Assembly (NCBI GenBank): GCA_963783855.1
Contig: CAWAPE010000004.1
Coordinates: 186,001-250,000, forward strand
Reading direction: 5' to 3'
DNA from: JAKAGZ01 sp963783855
Lineage (GTDB): Bacteria > Bacteroidota > Ignavibacteria > Ignavibacteriales > Ignavibacteriaceae
Length of the DNA: 64,000 nt
The position numbers and the translations under genes are program-made. The notes beneath the pieces were generated by a model. It made no database searches. It was not told the origin of the DNA and saw only the letters and a list, made by a program, of their open reading frames with translations. Below are positions 10,866-18,668 of this stretch, piece by piece (within the stretch, counting starts at the first letter, position 1; every line of letters begins with the position of its first letter).

Positions 10866-11240
10866 TTACGGTTTAATTTTTTCCGCCTGCAATTTTAAAA
10901 TAAGTTTTTTTATTTCCTCAAAGTCCTGGTTCTTATCAAAGAAATAATCAGCTCCTGCAGCCATACATCTTTCTTTATACTGTATATAAGGATAGTTGGT
11001 AAAAATACATATTTTTGTCCCGTTCTTATCTGCGCGAATTTTTTTCAATACTTCAAACCCGTTCATTTCCGGCATTCGGATATCAAGGATAACCAAATCT
11101 GCTTTGTTGTCAGTAATCACACTTACCGCTTCAACCCCATTTTTAGCCTCAGCAACTATTTGTACGTCGTTAAGGCTAATTAGTGATTCCCGGATTCTCT
11201 GGCGAACAATTTCCGAATCATCCACTAATATTATTCTCAT
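10866..11240 (-). CDS. Single-domain response regulator (CheY-like)
   Basis: 124 residues, a receiver domain only. The acidic pocket is DDSE near the N-terminus, the phospho-acceptor is Asp53 (LDIRMPEMNG), the conserved Thr is in the IFTNYPY strand, and the usual Lys is in FFDKNQD. There is no output domain, so it must act by protein contact or as a phosphate shuttle. It is the first gene of a likely two-gene unit with the giant hybrid kinase downstream, where it could relay phosphate from or to that kinase. Upstream lies the repeat-rich region before the RAYT gene. Confidence 0.9.
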   Translation of the reverse strand: MRIILVDDSEIVRQRIRESLISLNDVQIVAEAKNGVEAVSVITDNKADLVILDIRMPEMNGFEVLKKIRADKNGTKICIFTNYPYIQYKERCMAAGADYFFDKNQDFEEIKKLILKLQAEKIKP

Positions 11241-11882
11241 AATTTTACCCGAATAAGTAATAAATATTGCAAGTAGAAATTATAATAATATCTAATAATG
11301 TATGTAGGGAGTAATCTTATTCTGTTGTAGGGGATATATTACAAGGGTTCTTGGCTAAAGCCGGAAGGCGGTTGCGGTTTATTTATCCCCCGACCTGAAG
11401 CCTGCCTGTCCGGTAGGCAGGGTCGGGGCTAGTGGGATAATAAATATTAATATTCTCAAATTGCCCCTATCTTTTGTTGGATATAATAAAAACTAAATTT
11501 CACAATAGCCCCCATCTTTAGTGATAAAATTTAGCAAAAACCAATCCCGAGCTTTAGCCCCCTATCATAAGGTTGGAGGTAATGGAATAATAAATATTAA
11601 TGTTCTCAAATAGCCCCCATCTTTAGATAGGGGCGATAAAATTAGCAGATACTTATTCCGGGCTTCAGCCCAACGATATTTAATAAATTTTGGCTAAAGC
11701 CAAATAATAATCATTTGGGAAAATCATTCCCCGACCTGAAGGTCGGGGCTATTGAGAAATTCCTCCCAGACCAGAAATTCAGGGATAATAAGGTGATTAT
11801 AATTATTTAGATTACAAAATTGCCCCCATCTTTAGATGGGGGATGAAAAGATTTAACTACCAAACAAAGGGCTTTAGCCCAA
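11241..11882. repeat. REP-like palindromic repeat array, left side of the RAYT gene
   Basis: No gene. It holds short palindromes in varying order: H1 (CCCCCATC-TTTA-GATGGGGG and variants, near 11508, 11613 and 11823-11842); H2 (GGGCT-TT-AGCCC, GGGCTTCAGCCC at 11660-11671, GGGCTTTAGCCC at 11869-11880); H3 (CCCCGACCT-GA-AGGTCGGGG, 11729-11748, with a longer nested version at 11388-11427); and H4 (TTTGGCTAAAGCCAAA, about 11689-11704). The last H2 ends two bases before the RAYT stop codon. The structure resembles REP/BIME elements mobilised by RAYT transposases; that link is an inference from position and palindromy. Confidence 0.85.
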
Positions 11883-12326
11883 CTATTCACTATCTTTTTT
11901 CAAAAACTTAAACCCATATTTATTCCTGAATTCCTCAACTTCTTCGGTATAGCTCTTTTGCCTATGATGTTCCTCCTGAATAGCAATATATTCCCTAACC
12001 TTCCCCAATATCGATTTGCTCACAGAAACAGCTATATATTCATCCTGCCATTCAAACTTTACCTTTAATAATTTATTTTTATTCACCCAATGGGATGATT
12101 CCCCTTTTATTAATTGCACTATTTTGCTCACAGATTGATCACTCCCGGGAGAAATTAAAAAATGTATATGATCAGATACACAATTAACTGAGTCTATATA
12201 GATACCTTTTTTATTAGCATTGCTTTGAATATGCTCAAGCAATAAGGGTTTTAATTCTCTGGTTATAAGTTTTGCTCTATTTTTAGTTGACCAGATTATG
12301 TGTAGATAAATGTTGATATAAGGCAT
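11883..12326 (-). CDS. rayt: REP-associated tyrosine transposase (RAYT, IS200/TnpA_REP-like)
   Basis: 147 residues of the Y1 single-strand transposase fold. The HUH motif is visible as DHIHFLIS, and the catalytic Tyr is probably the one in VREYIAIQEEHH. It starts MPYINIYLHIIWSTKNR, typical of the family. Such enzymes cut and join single-stranded REP hairpins. It is a lone domesticated-type copy with no terminal inverted repeats. It is flanked directly by palindromic arrays on both sides, and a GGGCTTTAGCCC hairpin abuts its stop codon. Confident family call; its activity and substrate are inferred from the flanking repeats. Confidence 0.92.
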   Translation of the reverse strand: MPYINIYLHIIWSTKNRAKLITRELKPLLLEHIQSNANKKGIYIDSVNCVSDHIHFLISPGSDQSVSKIVQLIKGESSHWVNKNKLLKVKFEWQDEYIAVSVSKSILGKVREYIAIQEEHHRQKSYTEEVEEFRNKYGFKFLKKDSE

Positions 12327-13050
12327 TTCAATTTGGTGTGTTTGATAGATTTCTATAAAAATAAAAAATATTTGTTAATAATAAAATTTGGCTAAAGCCA
12401 AATGGTTTTAGGGTTAATTCAACCCCCGACATAAATGTCGGGGCTAATGAGATGATATTGATTATTAAAATTTTAAAATTTGCCCCCATCTTTAGATGGG
12501 GGTTATAAAATTAGCAAAAAAATAATTTAGGGCTTCAGCCCACTATCATAAGGTCGGGGCTAATGAGATGATATTGATTATTAAAATTTCAAAATTGCCC
12601 CCATCTTTAGATGGGGGTTATAAAATTAGCGAAGATTAATTCCGGGCTTTAGCCCACTATCATAAGGTCGGGGCTAATGAGATGATATTGATTATTAAAA
12701 TTTCAAAATTGCCCCCATCTTTAGATGGGGGTTATAAAATTAGCAAAAAAATAATTTAGGGCTTCAGCCCACTATCATAAGGTCGGGGCTAATGAGATGA
12801 TATGGATTATTAAAATTCTCAAATTGCCCCTATCTTTTGATGGATATAATAAAAATTAAATTTCAAAATAGCCCCCATCTTTAGTGATAAAATTTAGCAA
12901 AAAAATAATTTCGGGCTTTAGCCCACTATCATAAGGTCGGGGCTAATGAGATGATATGGATTATTAAAATTTCAATATTTGCCCCCATCTTTAGATGGGG
13001 GTTATAAAATTAGCGAAGATTAATTCCGGGCTTTAGCCCAACCTATAACC
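12327..13050. repeat. REP-like tandem array, right side of the RAYT gene
   Basis: No gene. After single H4 and H3-type palindromes (12388-12440), a unit repeats in direct orientation. Each unit has an H1 hairpin, the words TTATAAAATTAGC, an H2 hairpin, then ACTATCATAAGGTCGGGGC and TAATGAGATGATAT. H1 starts at 12483, 12598, 12712, 12872 and 12982 (spacing 115, 114, 160, 110). H2 lies at 12530-12541, 12644-12655, 12759-12770, 12913-12924 and 13028-13039. H2 alternates between GGGCTTTAGCCC and GGGCTTCAGCCC. Within the units only the right arm of H3 (AGGTCGGGG) is kept. The 12872 copy has a truncated H1 followed by GTGATAAA. Confidence 0.88.
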
Positions 13051-13680
13051 TCACTCAATCAATTTATTATTAATTGCATACCGAATAATTTCAGCATTAT
13101 TAGACATATCCATTTTTTCCAAAATCCGCGTACGGTAAGTACTTATTGTTTTATCACTAAGACAGAGTTCTTCAGAAATTTCTTTTAGAGATTTTCCCTC
13201 TGCAATCAAAAGCATAACCTGGAATTCTCTATCCGAAAGGTTTTCGTGTGGATAAGGTAATTTGTTTTCTATTTTATCCATAGTCACCTTTTTCGCCAGC
13301 GATGCCGTAATATATCTTCCCCCTTTCGATATTATTTCTATTGCTTCAGCCAGTTCTTCATAAACACTATCTTTGCATAAATACCCTGATGCACCTAACT
13401 TTAGTGCACGGACTGCATATTGTTCCTCCGGATGCATACTAAGAATGAGTATATGCGCATCTTCATCTTTAATTTTTAACTCCTGTAAAATATCCAGGCC
13501 AGACATTCCGGGCATTGAGATATCCAGCACTACAAAATCATATTTTTCGTTTTCTATTTTTGATAGAGCTTCGTTTCCATCCGATGCTTCCTGCACATTA
13601 TTGACATTACCCATTCCGATTAAAAATTGCTTTATCCCCTCTCGCACAATGGCGTGATCATCTGCAATCAGCACATTCAT
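13051..13680 (-). CDS. NarL/LuxR-family response regulator
   Basis: 209 residues: receiver domain (about 1-120) with phospho-acceptor Asp53 in VVLDISMPGMSG, then a LuxR-type helix-turn-helix (about 145-205) starting LSDREFQVMLLIAEGKS with the recognition helix near SDKTISTYRTRILEKM. It should dimerise on phosphorylation and bind DNA. Its start overlaps the end of the upstream NarX-type kinase by four bases (ATGA), so the two form a translationally coupled two-component pair. HisKA_3 kinases normally pair with exactly this regulator class. Targets are unknown. Confidence 0.94.
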   Translation of the reverse strand: MNVLIADDHAIVREGIKQFLIGMGNVNNVQEASDGNEALSKIENEKYDFVVLDISMPGMSGLDILQELKIKDEDAHILILSMHPEEQYAVRALKLGASGYLCKDSVYEELAEAIEIISKGGRYITASLAKKVTMDKIENKLPYPHENLSDREFQVMLLIAEGKSLKEISEELCLSDKTISTYRTRILEKMDMSNNAEIIRYAINNKLIE

Positions 13681-16376
13681 TCAGACCTCATAAATTTTTC
13701 CGGTACACTTATCTTTAACGTTGTACCGTTATTTTGTGATGATTTAATTTCAAATTCTCCATCAAATTGGTTTAATCTCTCCTGCATACCTATTAGTCCA
13801 AGTGATTTAATTGATTTTTTTTCCGTTTCACTAATACCTATTCCATCATCAGAGATTTCGAGATATACCCTACCAGTTTCCGAATAAAGACCTATTTTAA
13901 TATTTTTAGCCTTAGCATGCCTGCTGACATTTGTTAATCCTTCCTGCAGTATGCGGAACAAAGTTAATTGCACTTTAGGAAGTAATTCAGGGATCTCTTT
14001 TAACTCCAGATTGCAACGAACTTCAGCGCGTTTCTCAAAATCTGTAACATACCACTCTATTGCGGAAATTAATCCAAGGTCATCTAAAATTCCTGGACGT
14101 AATTCAGAGGATATCCGCTGCACATTTTTTATCATCTCATTTGTTAATTCAATCATAGTCTTAGTCTTTTTCATCAAATCAATATTATCTTCAAATTTTT
14201 CTTTTACCCAATTCAGATCCATTTTCAAGGCAGTTAATGATTGGCCAAGTTCATCATGAAGCTCACGGGATATACCCATTCTTTCATTTTCTCTTATGTC
14301 ATTTAAGTGAATATACAGGTTCATTAACTGATTTTTGGAGAAAATTAAATTTTCCTCGGCAAGTTTACGATCAGTAATATCCAATACTGCCGTAATCTTT
14401 GCGGGCTTTCCTCCAAGCTGTATTACTATCGCAGACAGTAAGCCGTGCCCAATTTCGCCCGATTTTTTCCAGAAACTAAATTCAACATTTTGTAAAAAGC
14501 CCTTTGCCATCAGCTGCTTGCCGATAAGAACTCTTTGACTATCATCACACCATAATTTCATTTCTTCCCTGGTGTGCCCTATTACTTCTTCCCGGCTGTA
14601 ACCCGTTATAATCTCAAAATTTTTATTTATATCCATAATTATATTTTTATCATTTTCAATAGACATTGAGATGGGCGATGAATGGAATAAGTTACTGAAC
14701 TTTTCCTCTGACAATCTAAGTTCATTTAATATTGAGATCTTATCAGTTACTTCTATAAAAGAAAATAATACTCTTCCCCACGATTCTTCATACCCGGGAA
14801 CTACAGTTAATTGAAAGAGGGTATTTATTATCCTACCTTCCAGGTCTCTAATTGGTACTTCCCCATCAACTCTTAATTTCCCATCCGCCAGTTCAATTAA
14901 TTCCTGCCTTGTAGAGGGCAATGATTCCTCAATAAAGTAATGGGACAAATTTTTAAATACTTCATTTTTGTTTTTTGCTTTTAATAGGTTCAAAACTTCC
15001 TTATTGGCATCAAGTAGTTTAACCATTGCGGCACATTTAATAACCTCATCTGTGTTTTCATTAAAATATTTCCGAAAATCACTAATCCCTTTTCCCTCTA
15101 ACTCTTTGATATATGCTCTTACATCGGAAAGATCCTCTTCCATAATTGCCGTGCCGGCATTTTCAAATAAATTGCGATAGCGTTTTTCACTGCTTTTTAT
15201 TATTTCTTCAGCAATTTTTCTTTCAGAAATATCTCTTGCTACAACCAGCACACATTTTTCACCGTATAAAGTAATATGCACTTCCGTAACTTCAGCATCA
15301 AAGACACGCCCCTTAAGAGTAACAAGTTTCTCTTCAATAGTGGGGACTTCTATTTCATCTTCTGTTAAAGCAGTTATTCTCTGTATTACAGAACTCTTAT
15401 AATCATTATGTACCAGGCTTAATATTTCCTTATCATAAAGATCATTTTTATGTTTAGCCTCAAACAAACTTACCGCTGAGTTATTCAAAAACTTAATTTT
15501 CCCATTCAAATGGATAAAAACTGCATCAGGCGATAATTCGACCAATTTTCGGTATTTTTCTTCACTATTTTTTAGCTTCTTTTCTTTTAACCTTTCGATG
15601 GTTATATCGGTAACCATACCGCGCACAATCGGTGCGGCTATATTCGCACCTGTTCGTAGAGAATTCCTGTACTTCCAGATGCGTCTTTCACCTTTCTTTG
15701 TCAGAATTGCCATATCGCCATTAGCAAATCCGTATTGCTTAATAGTGTTCAGATAAACATCAAACTGATTTCTAGACTCCGGCACAATTAAATATTGCAG
15801 GTTCATTCCAATTAGTTCTTTTTCAGAATACCCGGTGATTTCTTTGGCGCTCGTGTTAACAGATAAAATATTTCCTTTAAGGTCGTGAGTACACATCAGG
15901 TCGCTGCTGTTTTCAACAAGGTCACGGTATCTTTCTTCACTTACTCTTAATAATAATTCGGATTTTCTTCGATCCGAAATATCTCGTGCAGTCGTGTGCA
16001 TGAAAACTGCATTTTCAATTTCTAGTCTTTTATTATTGAATTCCGCATCAATTTTCTTTCCATCCTTTCTTAAAATTTTTGCTTCCGTCAATATTTCTTC
16101 GCCATTAAGTATTTTCTGGTGAAATGATTCATAAGCCTTTAGATCCATTGGCTCATGTAAAGCCGGGATTTCCATATTAAGGAGTTCATTCTTTGAATAC
16201 CCGGTTAAATCGGATGCGGCCTGGTTGACAATAACAAATCTTGAATCAATATCAGATACGAAAATAGCGTCTCTCGATCCTTCAAAAATTGCTTCCAGCC
16301 ATTCAGGAGTATTAAATGATGTATCATTTGTGGGTTTTTCTTCTTCGCGGGAAATGTGAGAGAACCTCTTTTTCAT
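13677..16376 (-). CDS. Multi-PAS sensor histidine kinase of NarX/DesK type (HisKA_3)
   Basis: 899 residues with no clear membrane segment. PAS-type modules lie at about 26-150, 145-265 and 275-390, a diverged one at about 395-550, and one at about 555-670. The C-terminal module is HisKA_3 with His707 in ELHDELGQ, followed by HATPase_c (EGLTNVSRHAKA, DDGIGIS, GLIGMQERL). The HDELGQ word and the short ATPase mark the NarX/DesK class, which drives NarL-type regulators. The regulator gene follows with a four-base overlap. The PAS modules suggest a soluble sensor of redox, gas or small ligands. Confidence 0.93.
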   Translation of the reverse strand: MKKRFSHISREEEKPTNDTSFNTPEWLEAIFEGSRDAIFVSDIDSRFVIVNQAASDLTGYSKNELLNMEIPALHEPMDLKAYESFHQKILNGEEILTEAKILRKDGKKIDAEFNNKRLEIENAVFMHTTARDISDRRKSELLLRVSEERYRDLVENSSDLMCTHDLKGNILSVNTSAKEITGYSEKELIGMNLQYLIVPESRNQFDVYLNTIKQYGFANGDMAILTKKGERRIWKYRNSLRTGANIAAPIVRGMVTDITIERLKEKKLKNSEEKYRKLVELSPDAVFIHLNGKIKFLNNSAVSLFEAKHKNDLYDKEILSLVHNDYKSSVIQRITALTEDEIEVPTIEEKLVTLKGRVFDAEVTEVHITLYGEKCVLVVARDISERKIAEEIIKSSEKRYRNLFENAGTAIMEEDLSDVRAYIKELEGKGISDFRKYFNENTDEVIKCAAMVKLLDANKEVLNLLKAKNKNEVFKNLSHYFIEESLPSTRQELIELADGKLRVDGEVPIRDLEGRIINTLFQLTVVPGYEESWGRVLFSFIEVTDKISILNELRLSEEKFSNLFHSSPISMSIENDKNIIMDINKNFEIITGYSREEVIGHTREEMKLWCDDSQRVLIGKQLMAKGFLQNVEFSFWKKSGEIGHGLLSAIVIQLGGKPAKITAVLDITDRKLAEENLIFSKNQLMNLYIHLNDIRENERMGISRELHDELGQSLTALKMDLNWVKEKFEDNIDLMKKTKTMIELTNEMIKNVQRISSELRPGILDDLGLISAIEWYVTDFEKRAEVRCNLELKEIPELLPKVQLTLFRILQEGLTNVSRHAKAKNIKIGLYSETGRVYLEISDDGIGISETEKKSIKSLGLIGMQERLNQFDGEFEIKSSQNNGTTLKISVPEKFMRSE

Positions 16377-16868
16377 TTGTTTCCCTGACTTATATATTTA
16401 ATCAATAAGCATTTAAAGAGGAAAGAACAAAATGGGTTTATAATAATTTACATATCTATGGGAAGACCTATAAATAATTTGTCTCAATAGTTTAATCCCC
16501 CTTAAAAACACCATTTTATAATAGCGCAAAATGTATTAACAAGCAAAAAGAAAAGTGAAAATGAAATGATTTGACAATAATACCTGAAATCTGGATATTT
16601 GGAGTTATTGCGGGCATAACCCGCCATAGTGTACAACTTCAATAATTTGGTAACAGAAAGATTAAAAAATATTATATAAAGATTTTAGTCTAATTATTTA
16701 TTGAACCCCTACGGGGTTCCGGTTTTCCGGGGATTCTACTTTTACAAATATGTCGCTACTACGGAGCGAAAACAGGCAAATGAGAACTCCTTAGGACTTG
16801 CCTGCGGAAGGTCGGGATGGATGTCATAGGGTCCTGAAATATGAAATAGCTTCGTTCTTTAATCATTT
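16377..16868. other. Non-coding spacer with promoter-like site and short palindromes
   Basis: 492 bases with no convincing gene. It holds a promoter-like TTGACA (16571-16576), N17, GATATT (16594-16599). Ten bases further on is GCGGGCATAAC (16610-16620), the same 11 bases that begin the intact tRNA-Gly at 16869. Other palindromes are GCGGGcataaCCCGC (16610-16624), GAACCCC-TAC-GGGGTTC (about 16703-16719) and TCGCT...AGCGA (about 16753-16769). The reading frame at 16759-17013 crosses the tRNA and is not a gene. Confidence 0.6.
16571..16599 (+). promoter_or_regulatory. Candidate sigma-70-type promoter
   Basis: TTGACA at 16571-16576, 17-base spacer, GATATT at 16594-16599. It reads toward the tRNA-Gly, tRNA-Asp and RRM genes. 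The spacing and the TTGACA box match two other candidate promoters in the window (before feoA and before the CarH-type gene). Confidence 0.4.
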
Positions 16869-16941
16869 GCGGGCATAACTCAGTTGGTAGAGTGTCAGCT
16901 TCCCAAGCTGGATGTCGCGGGTTCGAACCCCGTTGCCCGCT
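16869..16941 (+). tRNA. tRNA-Gly (anticodon CCC)
   Basis: A 73-base cloverleaf. Acceptor GCGGGCA pairs with TGCCCGC; the anticodon stem is TCAGC/GCTGG with loop TTCCCAA (anticodon CCC, codon GGG); the T-arm is CGGGTTCGAACCCCG; the discriminator is T. No CCA is encoded. About 100 bases before tRNA-Asp on the same strand, so possibly co-transcribed. Confidence 0.95.
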
Positions 16942-17039
16942 CTTATAAAAAATATTTAGAAAAACTTTGATGTTTCTGAAAAAAAACGAATATTTAAAGT
17001 CTAAATTCTGCAAGATTTAGTTCTTACAAAAATTTAACC

Positions 17040-17113
17040 GGGGTCGTAGTTCAGTTGGTTAGAACGCCTGCCTGTCACGCAGGAGGTCGCGAGTTCGAGT
17101 CTCGTCGGCCCCG
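17040..17113 (+). tRNA. tRNA-Asp (anticodon GTC)
   Basis: A 74-base cloverleaf. Acceptor GGGGTCG pairs with CGGCCCC (one G-T pair); D-arm AGTTCAGTTGGTTAGAACG; anticodon stem CCTGC/GCAGG with loop CTGTCAC (anticodon GTC); T-loop TTCGAGT; discriminator G. No CCA is encoded. A rho-independent terminator follows seven bases later. Confidence 0.96.
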
Positions 17114-17119
17114 CAAAAG

Positions 17120-17143
17120 TCACCTAACAGGTGATTTTTATTT
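17120..17143 (+). terminator. Rho-independent terminator after tRNA-Asp
   Basis: Stem TCACCT/AGGTGA with loop AAC, followed by TTTTTATTT. It ends the tRNA-Gly/tRNA-Asp unit. Confidence 0.8.
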
Positions 17144-17145
17144 GC

Positions 17146-17163
17146 ATATTCTTTTAAGAATAT
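17146..17163. promoter_or_regulatory. Perfect palindrome upstream of the RNA-binding protein gene
   Basis: ATATTCTT-TT-AAGAATAT, eight-base arms about 80 bases before the RRM gene start. It could be an operator or a weak hairpin. No factor can be named. Confidence 0.3.
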
Positions 17164-17244
17164 CCCTTGAATAGCACATCGGAATCCTTAATACTACCTG
17201 CAAATAGCAATTTACTTACCAATTACAAATAAAAAGGAAAAGCA

Positions 17245-17583
17245 ATGAATATTTTCGTTGGCAATTTGTCTAATGAAGTAACCGATGACGATCTAAGAGG
17301 TTTATTCTCAGAATTTGGTCAGATTAAAAGCGTAAAAGTTATACGTGATATGTTCTCCGGGGATTCAAAAGGATTTGGCTTTGTTGAGATGCCGGGCCTT
17401 AGTGATGCTCAAAAAGCAATCTCAACTTTGAATACAAAAGAAGTAAAAGGGAAAAAAATTGTTGTGAATGAAGCACGCCCTAAAAATGACAGTCGCAGAC
17501 CTGGCGGAAGAGGTGGAAACAGCAGAGGCGGCGGCGGAAGAGGCGGAAACAGCAGAGGCGGCGGCGGAAGAGGCGGCTGGTAA
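17245..17583 (+). CDS. RRM-domain RNA-binding protein with RGG tail
   Basis: 112 residues. One RRM (about 1-78) carries RNP2 IFVGNL at the N-terminus and RNP1 KGFGFVEM near 36-43. A glycine/arginine-rich tail of GGRGGNSRGG repeats follows from about 85 and ends in Trp. This is the small bacterial RNA-binding protein family first seen in cyanobacteria (Rbp), often cold-induced; it probably acts as an RNA chaperone. AAAAAGG precedes the ATG as a fair ribosome-binding site. The tail is encoded by near-exact direct DNA repeats, which could make its length variable between strains. It is a single gene with its own terminator. Confidence 0.93.
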   Translation: MNIFVGNLSNEVTDDDLRGLFSEFGQIKSVKVIRDMFSGDSKGFGFVEMPGLSDAQKAISTLNTKEVKGKKIVVNEARPKNDSRRPGGRGGNSRGGGGRGGNSRGGGGRGGW

Positions 17584-17590
17584 TTTTACT

Positions 17591-17621
17591 AAAAGTCTCT
17601 CATTTTGTGTGAGAGACTTTT
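17591..17621. terminator. Rho-independent terminator (both directions) after the RRM gene
   Basis: Twelve-base arms AAAAGTCTCTCA/TGAGAGACTTTT with a 7-base loop, flanked by A- and T-runs. It can serve the RRM gene and the convergent small gene at 17628-17921. Confidence 0.85.
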
Positions 17622-17627
17622 CCTGTT

Positions 17628-17921
17628 TCAATCTGAATAATTCTCTACCTGAGTAGCTTTAAATGGAAAAGCAAAATAGAAAAAATCTTTATCCTGACTA
17701 ACCACTTTATCTTTTGTCAGGAAATATTTTTCTACAGTTTCACTCCCCTTTTGTTTACATAAAAGATATAAACCTTCTTCAAACTTGTACTGCGGAAACC
17801 TGATCTTTTTATGAGATGACAAATACGCCATATCCAAAAGCACTTTTCTAAAAGTACTCCCTTCTTCTTTTCTTAAATAAATTGTGCGCATAAATATTAA
17901 ATCCGTAAAAATTTTTATCAC
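17628..17921 (-). CDS. Small hypothetical protein
   Basis: 97 residues, not recognised. Mixed charged and aromatic composition (LYLLCKQKGSETVEKYF, KDFFYFAFPF) with no signal peptide or membrane segment. The composition looks protein-like rather than random, and the frame ends neatly before a shared terminator. An internal ATG at codon 11 (MRTIYLRKE) is an alternative start; neither start has a strong ribosome-binding site. It is next to the decayed tRNA-Val copy, so it may be part of a variable region. Confidence 0.5.
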   Translation of the reverse strand: MIKIFTDLIFMRTIYLRKEEGSTFRKVLLDMAYLSSHKKIRFPQYKFEEGLYLLCKQKGSETVEKYFLTKDKVVSQDKDFFYFAFPFKATQVENYSD

Positions 17922-18048
17922 TCTAATTTAACTAAATGTAATTAGATTTAGAAATTTTGATTTGAAGTAATAGTTTAGAGCATTGCTGGTTAGGAAGGCA
18001 AAATTCACTGGATAATCTTTTGCAAGCAGTATTTCTCCATAATAAAAA

Positions 18049-18075
18049 ATCCTCAACTTATGAAAAGTCAAGGAT
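18049..18075 (-). terminator. Terminator relic after the tRNA-Val copy
   Basis: On the minus strand ATCCTTGAC...GTTGAGGAT followed by TTTTTTATT. It is the same hairpin and nearly the same flank as at 21882-21908 after the intact tRNA-Val, so the duplication includes the 3' flank. Confidence 0.65.
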
Positions 18076-18080
18076 CCAAT

Positions 18081-18135
18081 GTTGGGGGCAGAAGGATTCA
18101 AACCTACGACCCCCTGCATGTATGGCAATAGCTCT
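18081..18135 (-). pseudogene. Partial, decayed tRNA-Val (3' half)
   Basis: The minus strand shows the anticodon loop CATACAT, GCAGGGGGTC, a T-arm with loop TTTGAAT and an acceptor end CTGCCCCCA, then ACA in place of CCA. This aligns with the intact tRNA-Val at 21913-21990 up to GAGC of the D-arm. The 5' part is missing and the anticodon stem no longer pairs (ATTGC against GCAGG). It is therefore a remnant, not a working tRNA. Confidence 0.75.
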
Positions 18136-18410
18136 CCCTTGCAAATTAATAAGTTACACTCCACTGGTTCTGTTTTTGATGTCCAATTTGTCTTTTTAAC
18201 CTGATAAAATTCATTTTTAAATCAATTTGTTGTCAGTGAAAATAAATCAGATGTTTTGGATCTAAACAAGCAAAAGTTACCATTCTGGAAAAAGCAAAAG
18301 ACATGCCATACTTTATTTATTTGGACTTCAAATTAGATTAGCAAGATTAATGCTGGCATGATTTTTATTGAAGGAATAATATCAATTGAAATATTGCTAA
18401 AAATACAATT

Positions 18411-18468
18411 GATTTATTGTTATAATCCAGTGCCTAGGATTGCATAGACGGTCGTAGCGACAGTTTTG
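18411..18468. repeat. Dispersed repeat, copy 1 of 2
   Basis: Contains TATAATCCAGTGCC, GATTGCA and GTAGC words. It matches 19311-19368 at an exact 900-base offset with a few substitutions. The copies lie before and after the first STAS gene. Confidence 0.65.
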
Positions 18469-18628
18469 GAAGGCAACAAATGTAGTCATGATGGGTAATT
18501 TTAACTACTGCCATAAGATTGGAAATTGTTCAAAATAAGAAATTTCTGACCGTTAACTCAATGAAACATACCTTTAAATAAATAATCCAGCACATTTATT
18601 GCTATTGTCAACCAATTATGCAAAATTA

Positions 18629-18668
18629 AACACTTGATCGGGGGAAACCGATCGGGCTGGTGAGTGTT
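18629..18668 (+). other. Nested inverted repeat / possible structured leader RNA
   Basis: Outer arms AACACT (18629-18634) and AGTGTT (18663-18668) enclose GATCGG-GGGAAA-CCGATC (18636-18653) and a G-rich GGGCTGGTG stretch. It could form a two-level hairpin about 185 bases before the first STAS gene. It matches no riboswitch family I recognise. Confidence 0.35.

Noticed and set aside
12482..13040. Regular repeats that could look like a CRISPR array
   Set aside because: The period is about 114 bases, nearly all of each unit is repeated, there are no unique 30-40-base spacers and no cas genes. They are REP-like palindromes.
16759..17013. Minus-strand reading frame of 84 codons
   Set aside because: It crosses the intact tRNA-Gly and repeat DNA; a chance frame.
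17422..17656. Alanine/serine- and alanine/glutamate-rich frames opposite or beside the RRM tail
   Set aside because: They arise from the G/R repeat DNA in other frames; the RRM frame is the real one.
17928..18164. Minus-strand reading frame of 78 codons
   Set aside because: It reads through the tRNA-Val remnant and its terminator; no protein-like features.
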